A stretch of 18,211 bases of DNA from CAJBVG01 sp044376465 (GTDB lineage Bacteria; Bacteroidota; Bacteroidia; Sphingobacteriales; Sphingobacteriaceae): the NCBI GenBank assembly GCA_044376465.1, contig JBILKW010000024.1, positions 1 to 18,211 on the forward strand, in the 5' to 3' direction. The position numbers and the translations under genes are program-made. The first letter of the stretch is position 1. The number at the start of each line of letters is the position of its first letter. The notes beneath the pieces were generated by a model that ran no database searches, had not been told where the DNA came from, and saw only the letters and a program-made list of their open reading frames with translations. Positions 8,825 through 18,100 of this stretch are shown here, one piece after another.

Positions 8825-9892
8825 CTAGTCCTTTACTCTTGCCAAAGAAAGTGCAGTAATCATCCAATTAGGCAGTGATTTTTCTGGGGCACGTTTTCTT
8901 AAATCTAAATAAAAGCCAATTTTTTTTAGGATCGGCACCCTGTGGGTCTCTACAAATTCTATTAAGGAGCCATCGGGGTCTTCTATGTAGGCAAAATGCC
9001 CTGCGGCTTCACCCATGTCAAAACTTTGCGAACTATTTACTGTAAATGGATAATTTAATTTAGCACATTTTTCCTCCAAATTCTTCATTCCATTTATATC
9101 AAAACATAAATGAATAAAACCTAAATCACCCCAAAATCTTTTATCGTAAATTTTATGTTGAGTTCTATTTTCTACTTGCAATAATTCTATTTGGGATGGG
9201 CCCAACAACTTGCTAAATCCACCTACTCTTTCTTTCGAGTGTTTAAGTAATACTCTGCGAAAAGCATCATTGCCGCCATCTATGCCGTTATAATCAGAAA
9301 AGTTTCCTGTTTTATCATACACAACAACATCGTAGCCAAGTACATCTCTGTAGAACTCCATCGACTTTTTCATATCGGATACACCAATTGTGCATCCTGC
9401 AATTCCTCCTGTTAACTCTTTTCTATTTTTAAACCAAACTTCATCATGTACAATTTCAAATAAATTTCCATATGGATCTTTTAAAAAGAAATGTGGCTTA
9501 CCTGCTGGGTCGTTTGCTAATTCAGTAACAATATCTAATTTATTTTCTTTAGCGTAGGCATACATTTCGGGCACATTTCTGCATTTAATTTTTGCAGCAA
9601 ATATCCCTAAATCCCCGAGTAAAATTTTAAAATCAGGAGCCACAGGGTTGCGCTGAGTGTATTGCCAAATTTCAAAACCACCTCCACCAGCAATGTTTAG
9701 AGCTAAAATTGCATATCGCTCTTGCGGTTTCCCTCCAGTGTAAGGCAGCATTAAATCGGCAACGTCTGCACTTTTAAATACAGGTATGTCCATGCTAAAG
9801 TTTTTACGATACCAAGCCCAAGCCTGTTCTGCATCTTTTACTCCAATACCTATTTGCTGAATACCACTTATAATTACTGATTTACTCGACAT
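8825..9892 (-). CDS. Double VOC-domain (glyoxalase/dioxygenase superfamily) protein
   Basis: A 355-residue cytoplasmic protein with two vicinal-oxygen-chelate modules. The first (about 8-150) opens with IGIGVKDAEQAWAWYRK and ends DPYGNLFEIV with E146. The second (about 164-315) opens with GCTIGVSDMKKSMEFYRDVLG, includes FIHLCFD (H261), and ends DPDGSLIEFVE with E312. In many metal-dependent members a His begins the first strand of a module. Here the first module has QQ (12-13) and the second has C167 at that place, so the metal site is atypical or uses other ligands. The superfamily includes glyoxalase I, extradiol dioxygenases and non-enzymatic binding proteins, and the substrate cannot be assigned. 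A C-terminal tail of about 40 residues is basic (ILKKIGFYLDLRKRAPEK). It is the last gene of the purT-SDR-VOC set, 13 nt after the SDR gene. Confidence 0.85.
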   Translation of the reverse strand: MSSKSVIISGIQQIGIGVKDAEQAWAWYRKNFSMDIPVFKSADVADLMLPYTGGKPQERYAILALNIAGGGGFEIWQYTQRNPVAPDFKILLGDLGIFAAKIKCRNVPEMYAYAKENKLDIVTELANDPAGKPHFFLKDPYGNLFEIVHDEVWFKNRKELTGGIAGCTIGVSDMKKSMEFYRDVLGYDVVVYDKTGNFSDYNGIDGGNDAFRRVLLKHSKERVGGFSKLLGPSQIELLQVENRTQHKIYDKRFWGDLGFIHLCFDINGMKNLEEKCAKLNYPFTVNSSQSFDMGEAAGHFAYIEDPDGSLIEFVETHRVPILKKIGFYLDLRKRAPEKSLPNWMITALSLARVKD

Positions 9893-9905
9893 ATTTTATG
9901 TTGTT

Positions 9906-10703
9906 TTAGTTGGGTTTTACTTTTAATACAAATTTATAATACAAGGCAGGGAACCATCTCTTCATATACACTAAAATTAATTCCTCTCTTCCTATTAATA
10001 ATTCTACTTTCTTTTTACGCACGCCTTTCAAAATTTTCTCTGCACACAAATCTGCGGCAATACCTTTTTCTTGTGCTTCATCCATTATACCGTGTTGCGT
10101 TCCATCTGCTTTAATTGCATTTATAGAGATATTTGTGTGTACTCTTCCTGGGTATACAAGTGTTACATATATAGGTATTTCTTTTAATTCCAAACGCAAT
10201 GTTTCAAAGAAGCCCACGAGTGCATGTTTCGCTGCACTATAGGCCGAACGATAATGAAATCCATACTTTCCGGCTACGCTGCTAATTACCACGATATGGC
10301 CTGATTGTTGCTTTTGAAAATAAGGAATCACTTCTTTTGTTAAGGCTACTTGAGCAAAGTAATCAAGTTCCATCACTTTTCTATCTATTACCAGTGGTGT
10401 ATCAATTATTAAGGAGCGCTGGCTAATTCCGGCATTATTGCATAAGTAATCTATTCTTCCGAAAAACGAATATGCTTTCTCTACAATGATATTAAAGAGG
10501 GGAAAATTGAGCATATCAAAATCTAGTACTTCACATTTATCTGTATATAGCAAGCAGTTTTTTTGTACATGTTCCAGCGCTTCTCTATTTCTTCCTGATA
10601 AAATTAAGTAAGCTCCTTTTTTTGCATATGAATAGGCAAGCGATTCCCCAATTCCAGAGGAAGCACCTGTAATCCATGCAACTTTATTCTTAAATTCATC
10701 CAT
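9906..10703 (-). CDS. Short-chain dehydrogenase/reductase (SDR family)
   Basis: This 265-residue protein has the classical SDR signature set: cofactor-binding TGASSGIG (12-19), NNAG (89-92), catalytic S142, and Y155-S-A-A-K159. An Arg in SGRNR (37-39) after the second beta strand suggests NADP(H) preference (inference). The PGRVHTN segment after the active site is the usual substrate-loop region. The C-terminal end (IGREELILVYMKRWFPALYYKF) is hydrophobic and basic, reminiscent of DHRS7-like membrane-associated SDRs, so peripheral membrane binding is possible. The substrate is unknown. It lies 14 nt after purT and 13 nt before the VOC gene, all on one strand, consistent with one operon. The ATG at 10703 gives a normal SDR N-terminus. 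Confidence 0.92.
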   Translation of the reverse strand: MDEFKNKVAWITGASSGIGESLAYSYAKKGAYLILSGRNREALEHVQKNCLLYTDKCEVLDFDMLNFPLFNIIVEKAYSFFGRIDYLCNNAGISQRSLIIDTPLVIDRKVMELDYFAQVALTKEVIPYFQKQQSGHIVVISSVAGKYGFHYRSAYSAAKHALVGFFETLRLELKEIPIYVTLVYPGRVHTNISINAIKADGTQHGIMDEAQEKGIAADLCAEKILKGVRKKKVELLIGREELILVYMKRWFPALYYKFVLKVKPN

Positions 10704-10717
10704 CTTAAAACTTATAC

Positions 10718-11905
10718 TTACAAAAATTCAACACTTATTTTATTTCTCATTGCATTTGCAATTTCTCTTGCCTTTTCAATTGTTTCTGCACGCGCTAAAC
10801 ATACTCCCATCCTTCGTTCACCTTGCACTTCTGGTTTACCAAATAATCTAATTTGAGTGTTAGGTAGTTCAAGAGCCTTCTCTACATTGTTAAATATAAT
10901 TTCTGATGAATTTCCTTTTACTAAAATCACTTTACTCGCCGATGCTCCGTTGAATTGTATGTTCGGAATAGGCAGCCCTAATATCGCTCTAACATGCAGT
11001 GCAAATTCGGAGAGATCTTGTGAAATCATGGTTACCATACCAGTATCGTGCGGACGAGGAGAAAGCTCTGAAAAATAGACTTCGGTACCTTTCACAAAAA
11101 ACTCCACACCAAATAATCCTCGGCCACCTAATGCCCCCACTACTTGCTTGGCCATTTCTTGAGCTTTTAACAAAGCCTGTTGCTCCATTGGTTGCGGTTG
11201 CCAAGATTCCTGGTAATCGCCGTTCTCTTGCCTATGGCCAATTGGTTCGCAAAAACTTATTCCATTAATGTGTGAAATGGTTAACAAGGTAATTTCAAAA
11301 TCAAAATCCACAAAGCCTTCAATTATTACACGTCCACCACCACTTCTTCCACCCTCTTGTGCATATTGCCAAGCATGTGTAACATCATCTGCAGATTTTA
11401 CTACGCTTTGACCTTTACCCGATGAACTCATAATAGGTTTTACTACACATGGAAATCCTATTTCTATTACCGCATTTTCAAACTCCTCTTTTGTACCTGC
11501 AAATTTGTATGCCGATGTTTTTAAGTTTAAGGTTTGCGCAACTAAGGTTCTAATGCCTTCGCGGTTCATGGTTAAGAACGTAGCATTTGCTGTAGGAGTA
11601 ATATTAAATCCTTCTTTCTCTAGTTCTACCAATGTTTGTGTGGCAATTGCTTCTACTTCTGGCACTATAAAATCTGGATTTTCTTTTCTGATAATTTCTG
11701 ATAGAGCTTCTCCATCTAACATTGAAACTACATACGAGCGATGAGCCACTTGCATAGCTGGAGCATGCTCATATTTATCTACAGCAATTACCTCTACCCC
11801 ATATCGCTGAAACTCAATTGCCACCTCTTTACCCAACTCCCCAGAACCCAATATCATTGCTTTTTTGCCTGATTTTGTATTGGGAGTGCCGATGGATATG
11901 TTCAT
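10718..11905 (-). CDS. purT: Formate-dependent phosphoribosylglycinamide formyltransferase (GAR transformylase 2)
   Basis: PurT makes formyl-GAR from GAR, formate and ATP in de novo purine synthesis, a folate-independent alternative to PurN. The 395-residue protein matches the E. coli enzyme (392 residues) along its whole length. It has an N-terminal GSGELGKE motif (20-27), an ATP-grasp glycine loop MSSSGKGQSV (159-168), then EGFVDFDFEITLL, GHRQENGDYQESWQPQ, the metal and ATP-binding ELSPRPHDTGMVT, ISQDLSEFALHVRA and the C-terminal RLFGKPEVQGERRMGV. The protein is cytoplasmic. It is first in a set with the SDR and VOC genes; no other purine gene is in the window. The divergent DUF2147 gene begins 114 nt away. 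A TATATTTA (11929-11922, minus) resembles a -7 box but no clear -33 was found. Confidence 0.97.
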   Translation of the reverse strand: MNISIGTPNTKSGKKAMILGSGELGKEVAIEFQRYGVEVIAVDKYEHAPAMQVAHRSYVVSMLDGEALSEIIRKENPDFIVPEVEAIATQTLVELEKEGFNITPTANATFLTMNREGIRTLVAQTLNLKTSAYKFAGTKEEFENAVIEIGFPCVVKPIMSSSGKGQSVVKSADDVTHAWQYAQEGGRSGGGRVIIEGFVDFDFEITLLTISHINGISFCEPIGHRQENGDYQESWQPQPMEQQALLKAQEMAKQVVGALGGRGLFGVEFFVKGTEVYFSELSPRPHDTGMVTMISQDLSEFALHVRAILGLPIPNIQFNGASASKVILVKGNSSEIIFNNVEKALELPNTQIRLFGKPEVQGERRMGVCLARAETIEKAREIANAMRNKISVEFL

Positions 11906-11965
11906 AAGTTATAATTTGGCATAAATATAAGATAATGATGTAATAATTAAATATAAAGCCATGAA

Positions 11966-11995
11966 TTGATTTTTAAGGATTTTGTGCTATTTTAG
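11966..11995 (+). promoter_or_regulatory. Candidate Bacteroidota-type promoter for the DUF2147 gene
   Basis: TTG (11966-11968), a 19-nt spacer, then TATTTTAG (11988-11995). The expected pattern is TTG, about 19-21 nt, TAnnTTTG, and one fixed base of the -7 box differs. It predicts a short leader of about 15-20 nt before the ATG at 12019. It is based on pattern only. Confidence 0.4.
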
Positions 11996-12018
11996 TGTAA
12001 ATCAAAATTAAATATAAC

Positions 12019-12465
12019 ATGAAAAAAGGAATCATTATTGCAGTATTAGCATTCATTATCAGTCCGTTTTTAAGTATATCACAAAGTAACGAAGCCGATA
12101 AAATTTTAGGCACTTGGTTAGTTGGAAGCGGCAAGGCTCATATCCAAATTTATAAATATGCTGATAAATACGCTGGGAAAATTATCTGGCTAAGAGAGCC
12201 TTTAAACGAACAAGGCAAACCTAAAGTAGACAAAAACAATCCAGATGCAAGCAAACGAAACAATCAAATTTTAGGCACCGTAAATATGCTTGGCTTTAAA
12301 TATGCAGGAAGCAAAACATGGAAAGACGGCACCATCTACGATTCTGAAAGCGGTAAAACATACAGCTGTAATGTGAAAATGGTGGATGAAAATACATTAG
12401 AAGTTAGAGGCTATGTTGGCATCTCAATGATTGGTAGAACAGATACGTGGAAGAAAGTTAAATAA
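12019..12465 (+). CDS. Secreted DUF2147 family protein
   Basis: A 148-residue protein with a signal peptide (residues 1-21, MKKGIIIAVLAF... SIS-Q). The mature part has the DUF2147 pattern: ILGTWLVGSGKAHIQIYK (29-46), YAGKIIWLREPLNEQGKP (51-68), a DxxNPDxxKRNNQILGTVNMLGF stretch (71-93), and WKDGTIYDSESGKTYSCNVKM (101-121), ending in a GRTDTW strand. The family is predicted to be a small beta-barrel in the periplasm or exported; no function is established. Length is typical. Its stop codon's last base is the first base of the long inverted repeat that leads to the M1 peptidase gene, so the pair may form one transcript interrupted by a hairpin. Confidence 0.9.
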   Translation: MKKGIIIAVLAFIISPFLSISQSNEADKILGTWLVGSGKAHIQIYKYADKYAGKIIWLREPLNEQGKPKVDKNNPDASKRNNQILGTVNMLGFKYAGSKTWKDGTIYDSESGKTYSCNVKMVDENTLEVRGYVGISMIGRTDTWKKVK

Positions 12466-12552
12466 ATTGTGAATGGTGAATTGTAAATGGTGAATTAAGC
12501 ACTATTGAAATTTATAGCGCAATTCACCATTTACAATTCACCATTCACAATT
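12465..12552. repeat. Perfect 32-bp inverted repeat filling the DUF2147-M1 gap
   Basis: The left arm (12465-12496) and right arm (12521-12552) are exact reverse complements over 32 bp, separated by a 24-nt spacer (12497-12520). Each arm is two 14-mers differing at one base, AATTGTGAATGGTG and AATTGTAAATGGTG, plus a final AATT. The left arm shares the last base of the DUF2147 stop codon and the right arm ends at the base before the M1 ATG (12553). There is no T-run after the right arm, so it is not a standard intrinsic terminator. In RNA it would form a very long stem that buries the M1 ribosome-binding region. It may be a REP/MITE-like repeat element, a processing site or a translational control element. 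Confidence 0.95.
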
Positions 12553-14967
12553 ATGAAAAAACTACTCTTACTATTCACCACCCTTGCACTCGGCAGTAAC
12601 AGCTTTGCACAATTGGGCCAGTACCGCCATGATCATGTAGATGCAAGTTTTGCAAAAACATATGATCCGCGTTCGGATACTGTTGATATTTTAAATTATA
12701 CTATTAATTTAAGAATTACAGATTTCAACAATAAAATAATTTCGGGTAATACAGAGGTTAAATTGCGTTCGAAGCAAAACGGAACTCAATACCTTCGATT
12801 GGATTTATTGGGTCTAACTGTTGATTCTGTTAAGCAAAATGGAACCCGTATAGCATTCAATCATCAGAGTTCAACCATCCACATAAGACTTAACGCTGCT
12901 TTAAATACAGGCGATAGCAGCGCAGTAAAAATTTATTACCGAGGCACTCCTAGTGGTGATGTTACGGGTTGGGGTGGATTTTATTTCCAAAGTGGATATG
13001 CATACAATTTGGGAGTTGGCTTTGGTGCAGATCCACATGTATATGGTAGAGTATGGTTCCCTTGTTTTGATAATTTTATGGAACGTAGTACATACGATTT
13101 TAACATTACTACTGCTGATGGTAAAATTGCATATTGCAACGGATCATTAATAAATGATACTACCAATTTAGATGGTACTCGAACACGTTCTTGGAAATTA
13201 ACAGAGCAAATTCCTACCTATTTGGCATCAGTAGCAGTGGGTAATTATGTTGATTATAAAGTAAATTACAATGGCATCGAAAAAACATATCCAATACAGT
13301 TAGCTATACTCCCAACCGATTCTGCAAATGTAAATTTAAACATACAAGTATTAACTGCCGCATTAGGAATTTATGAAAATAGATTTGGGCCATACAGATG
13401 GAACAAAGTTGGGTATGCATTGGTGCCCTTTAACCAGGGAGCAATGGAACATGCCACCAACATTGCATATCCACGCTCATTCATTAATTCATTAGAAACA
13501 TATAGCTCAATATTAGTACATGAACTTTCTCATCATTGGTTTGGCAATTTAATTACATGCAGCAGTCAAGAAGAAATGTGGCTCAATGAAGGTTGGGCTA
13601 GTTATTGTGAATACATTTTTACAGAGGGATATAAAGGAAGAACGAGTTATATAAATGGCATCAAAACGCTGCATGCAGGATTACTGCAATTTGCTGGTTA
13701 TAAAGAAGGCAATATAAATTTAAACAATGTGCCACATGCCTATACGTATGGCGACCATGTGTATTCTAAAGGGGCTATTATGGCACATAACTTAAGAGGA
13801 TACATGGGCGATAGTTTATTTTTCAGTAGTTTAAAAACAGTGCTCTCACAAAATACATACAAGAGTATTACGAATGACCAGTTTATAGATGGGCTAAGTG
13901 CCGCGAGTGGATTAAATCTAAGTAATTATTTAAACGACTGGATTAAACAAGGAGGATGGGCTAATTTTAGTATCGACTCATTTAATACAGTTACTAATGG
14001 AACTAAATTTAATGCGAAAGTATTTGTAAAACAAAGCACATACAATAATATAAATTTGCACACCAATGTACCCATTGAAATTAGTTTTATAAATGATCAG
14101 CACGAAACATTTACGGTTCAAAAAACAGTAAGTGGCGCTAATACAATGCTAGACATTGAAGTTCCCTTTGATGCAAAAATGGTGGTCTTAAATATGAACG
14201 ATAAATTATCTTTAGCAACCTCAGTGGACCAAAGAAAAATTAAAAATATCGGCAATTCAAATTTTGTGTTAGGCAAAATGAATGTAAATATTACCGAGCA
14301 CAGTGATTCGAGTTTGCTACGTATAGAACATCATTACGTGGGAGCTGGCGGAAATTTTGCGAGTAATATCCTTAGAATTTCTCCTCAACGATATTGGAAG
14401 GTGGATGGAATTGTATCGAACAATTTTAAAGCGAATGCAAAATTGTTTTACGATGGTAGAAGTGGCGTATTTACTGGGAATTATTATTTAGACCATTTAT
14501 TAAACATCACAAATGAAGATAGCATTTTATTGTTATATAGAAAAGATAGAGCTGAAGCTTGGGAAGAAGTTCCATATTACAAATTAGAAACAGGTGCAAG
14601 CAAAGCTAATAAATATGGAAGTATTACTATTGATGATTTAAAGATTGGAGAATACTGCTTAGGCATCGGAACCTCCATAAATACAGGCATTGGTGCGATC
14701 AAAAAAAACAAAGAAAATCTTTTAAACATTTATCCAAACCCAGCAAAGGATGAAATTTTTATAGAATTACGAGATGATAAAAAATCATCTACAACATATA
14801 CAATTGAAATTTCAGACATGCAAGGAAAAGTTTTATTCTTAGAAAATGAAGTCAACCTAAGTAAAAAACATAAAATAGATATGCGTAATTTTAGTTCAGG
14901 AAATTATTTATTTGTACTTAAAAAATCGAATGAAATTTTAAATTCAATTCAATTTCAACTAAAATAA
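12553..14967 (+). CDS. M1-family zinc metallopeptidase with T9SS sorting domain
   Basis: This 804-residue protein is probably an aminopeptidase-type peptidase of the M1 (gluzincin) family. It has a signal peptide (MKKLLLLF... SFA-Q, residues 1-19), an N-terminal beta domain (about 35-230), and a catalytic domain with the exopeptidase motif G296-A-M-E299-H300 (GAMEN in E. coli PepN, here with His last). The zinc site is H323-E-L-S-H327 with the third ligand E346 in WLNEGWASY, exactly HExxH-18x-E, and VYSKGA carries a candidate catalytic Y404. After a C-terminal beta region, a T9SS sorting domain starts at IYPNPAKD and ends SIQFQLK, so the enzyme is expected outside or on the surface. A TTG at 12505 would extend the protein by 16 residues through the hairpin arm, but it spoils the signal peptide, so the ATG is preferred. 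The gene ends about 100 nt before a strong terminator. Confidence 0.94.
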   Translation: MKKLLLLFTTLALGSNSFAQLGQYRHDHVDASFAKTYDPRSDTVDILNYTINLRITDFNNKIISGNTEVKLRSKQNGTQYLRLDLLGLTVDSVKQNGTRIAFNHQSSTIHIRLNAALNTGDSSAVKIYYRGTPSGDVTGWGGFYFQSGYAYNLGVGFGADPHVYGRVWFPCFDNFMERSTYDFNITTADGKIAYCNGSLINDTTNLDGTRTRSWKLTEQIPTYLASVAVGNYVDYKVNYNGIEKTYPIQLAILPTDSANVNLNIQVLTAALGIYENRFGPYRWNKVGYALVPFNQGAMEHATNIAYPRSFINSLETYSSILVHELSHHWFGNLITCSSQEEMWLNEGWASYCEYIFTEGYKGRTSYINGIKTLHAGLLQFAGYKEGNINLNNVPHAYTYGDHVYSKGAIMAHNLRGYMGDSLFFSSLKTVLSQNTYKSITNDQFIDGLSAASGLNLSNYLNDWIKQGGWANFSIDSFNTVTNGTKFNAKVFVKQSTYNNINLHTNVPIEISFINDQHETFTVQKTVSGANTMLDIEVPFDAKMVVLNMNDKLSLATSVDQRKIKNIGNSNFVLGKMNVNITEHSDSSLLRIEHHYVGAGGNFASNILRISPQRYWKVDGIVSNNFKANAKLFYDGRSGVFTGNYYLDHLLNITNEDSILLLYRKDRAEAWEEVPYYKLETGASKANKYGSITIDDLKIGEYCLGIGTSINTGIGAIKKNKENLLNIYPNPAKDEIFIELRDDKKSSTTYTIEISDMQGKVLFLENEVNLSKKHKIDMRNFSSGNYLFVLKKSNEILNSIQFQLK

Positions 14968-15065
14968 ATTATAATTAGAATTAAATATTCTTATAAATAC
15001 ATAACATAACCCAAGCATAGAGTTATACTCCCAAAATCGGAGGAATATACTATACTTATTTTTTT

Positions 15066-15104
15066 AAAAGCCTTGTTTTTACTATTAAAACAAGGCTTTT
15101 TCAT
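15066..15104 (+). terminator. Intrinsic terminator after the M1 peptidase gene
   Basis: A perfect 14-bp stem, AAAAGCCTTGTTTT (15066-15079) with AAAACAAGGCTTTT (15087-15100), has a 7-nt loop, and T-rich sequence follows. It ends the plus-strand transcript that began at DUF2147 or M1 and isolates the downstream adhesin-like gene. The 95 bases from here to 15195 hold no gene and no clear promoter that I could recognise. Confidence 0.9.
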
Positions 15105-15195
15105 TTTGTTTTTCTCTTGGCATAATATTCGAATTACAAGGTTCTTTTTGATCTTTTTTCTGACATAAAACTGCTTATCTCTAATCAAAATATTT

Positions 15196-18100
15196 ATGAA
15201 CAGTATAGTAAATAAAAAAATAATTAGTTCTTATTTTTTTTCCCTGTTATTGTTCTATAATTGCAGTATTGCAGCTAATTTAAATTCAATAGCTAGTGGA
15301 AATTGGAGTGACGCAAATATTTGGCAAATAACAATATCAAAATCAGGTACAATAACCGCAAATACAAATTCTAGAATTATAACAGGTAATTTACTTGCAG
15401 ATTTCAATTCGAACATAAGCGTAGGTAATCAAATATTAAATACATCGAACCAAGTAATTGGAGTAGTAGAATCGATACAAAGTGCAACCAGCTTGACGCT
15501 CGTAGCCAATGCTGCATTTCAAATGAGTAATGCAGGATGGAATTCGCGTGGTATAGCCCCAACAGATTTCGCAATTATTTCGTCGGGGCACAACATAACA
15601 CTTGATGGAAACTTTACATGTGCTACATTAAGGCTTCAGACAGCTACTGCAAATAATTCCTTAAGCATTTCTGGAACAAATACATTAAACGTTACAGGCA
15701 ACATTTCCATAGATGAACCAGACCCTGGCTTTGTTTCTACCATAAACGTAAATGATGGGACAATTACTGCTGCGTCCTTAGGCATGAAAGCTGGTTTTGT
15801 GGGTAATAACAATATTGTAAACATTAGTTCAGGTAGGTTTAACATTAATGGCAATGTTAATGCCGGTGGCACCGGTTGCCAAATTAATATTACTTCTAAC
15901 GGTACAATAAAATTTGGGGGTACAGCAAGCAACTTCACCTTTAATTTAGGCTCGGGAGCAAGTACTGTTATTTACGATGCCAATGCGGCACAAACCATGC
16001 GTGCTATGGTTTACCATAACCTTACCATAGCAGGTAGTGGCATAAAAACAGTAACAACCAGCACCACTGTAAACGGCACCTTAACCTTAGAAGGTACTGC
16101 CACATTAAGTTCAGCTATTAATACTTATGGCGCAAATGCAGGCATTCGTTATAATACGACCATAAACAGATCTACCGATATAGAATGGCCAACTATATTC
16201 TCTGGAACAGGTGGAATTACAATTGAAAACACAGGAGCGATACTTTTACTAGGAAGCAAAACATTGAATACAGGTGCACCCATGCAAGTACTATCGGGCG
16301 CTAGCTTTTCTGCAAATAATTTTGCTATTAACGTTAGTGGAAACTTTCTTAATGCAGGATCATTTACGTCGACCACCTCTGTACTTACCTTTAATGCTAA
16401 CCTTACAAATCAAGGCATATTCAACGCCAACTCAGCACAAATTCGAGTAAGTGGCGATTTTATAAATACCGGAACTTATATTGGAGGAAGCAGTCAATTC
16501 AACATTAGAGGTTCAGCGAGCACGCAGAACATCGATGGGTTTAGCACAAGCGGATCATTTCGTTTTTCAAAACCTGCGGGTACCGCAACTTTATTAGGCA
16601 ATGTAACTGCAGGAGTCGTCACCATAGATGGCCTGGCCGGAATCTTAGATTTCGGTACGAATAGAAATCATTTGTTTAGTGGTGCATTATCTTTAGATGC
16701 AGGTACCTTAAATGGCAACTCTAGTACCATTACTTTTAATGGTAGTATAAGTGGTACTGGTGTAGTATTTAATCCAGGTACAAGTACTGTAAAATACACA
16801 GGAACTGCACAAAGCATTCCTGGATTCATTTACCACAATTTAGAGTTAGGTGGTTCGGGTGCAAAAACCATGGCCACTAACTTAAATACTATCAACAATC
16901 TTTTTACCATTTCTGGAACGGCCAATGTTTCACAAAGAGCAACATTGGGAATTGGCGGCAACCTTGTGTTGAAAAACTTTGCATTTTTTAGAGCCACAGA
17001 TTTTAATTTAAACATTAACGATTCGCTGATTGTTGGAAATGGCGTTGGTTGCATATTTAGAATTTCAGCCATTCGCGCTCGACAATTCAATAACATAGTA
17101 ATTAATTCAAGTGGTACTTTTGGCGACTCGTTGAATAGCAATTATACCATCAATGGAAATATTCGTTGTAACGGAACATTTCTTAGTGGAACAGGTAGTG
17201 CATTCTTAGCGGGCTTTAATAAAACAATTAGCGGCAGTATTTCATTCAATAATTTAGTAACGCTCTCTGGTTCGTATACTAATAATGGTACATTATCATT
17301 TAATAGATCACCATTAGGTACTGGCACATTAACAAATGGAAGCACCGGAACCTTAAATTTTAATTTCGGAGGAAATGTTGGAATAAGTAATGTAGTTACT
17401 ACAACTTTGGGCAATACCGTGGCCTATAACTTCTCAGGCGATCAAACAATCTATCCCGATAATTATTTCAATTTAATTTTATCGGGTTCAGGTACTAAAA
17501 CCATGAGTATTGGCACTACCCTTATTGCTAATAATTTCACGTTAAACAACAATGCTTCTTGTACACCCTTGGTAAACACAAGTATTGGAAATAATGTGTC
17601 AATTAACAATTCAGCTGCATTAAATTTCGGAGCATTTACATATACAATTGGAGGAAACTTTACAGCTAGCTCCGGAACATTATTGACCACCGACAATGCA
17701 AATTTTATTTTTAGCGGTATCAATAAAAATTATCAAAACTTAAACGGACTCAGCAACCTCAATTCAATTCAAATATTAAACGGCAGTGTAAATTTCCTAA
17801 GCAATATTTCGGTAAACGATTTAAACATAAATACTAATGGGGTTTTTAATTTTTCTGGATTTAGTGCCAGCATAGAAATTAAAAATACCATTTCTGGTTC
17901 AGGAAAAATTAATGCCGGAACTTGCAATACAGCAACCAATAGCATAACACTCTCTGGCTCCAATGCAAACATGGGCACCTTATTTTTAGATCCTGTTAAT
18001 AATTATTTGCAAAATTTAAATTTAACCAAAACTAGCGGACAGGTAATTATAGACTCAGACATAGGTATCGTGGAAGCTTTTAACTTACCAAATTCTGGCA

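Noticed and set aside
12505..12552. Start of the M1 gene at an upstream in-frame TTG
   Set aside because: It is a TTG in the hairpin loop. Translation through the right arm adds 16 residues that disrupt an otherwise clean signal peptide beginning at the ATG at 12553.
15028..15042. CTCC...GGAG small hairpin with T-run further on
   Set aside because: Only four paired bases around a 7-nt loop. The 14-bp hairpin just downstream is the far better terminator.
14991..15188. A 65-residue minus-strand open frame between the M1 gene and the adhesin-like gene
   Set aside because: It runs through the terminator hairpin, is Lys/Ile-rich as expected for AT-rich spacer DNA, and has no recognisable feature.
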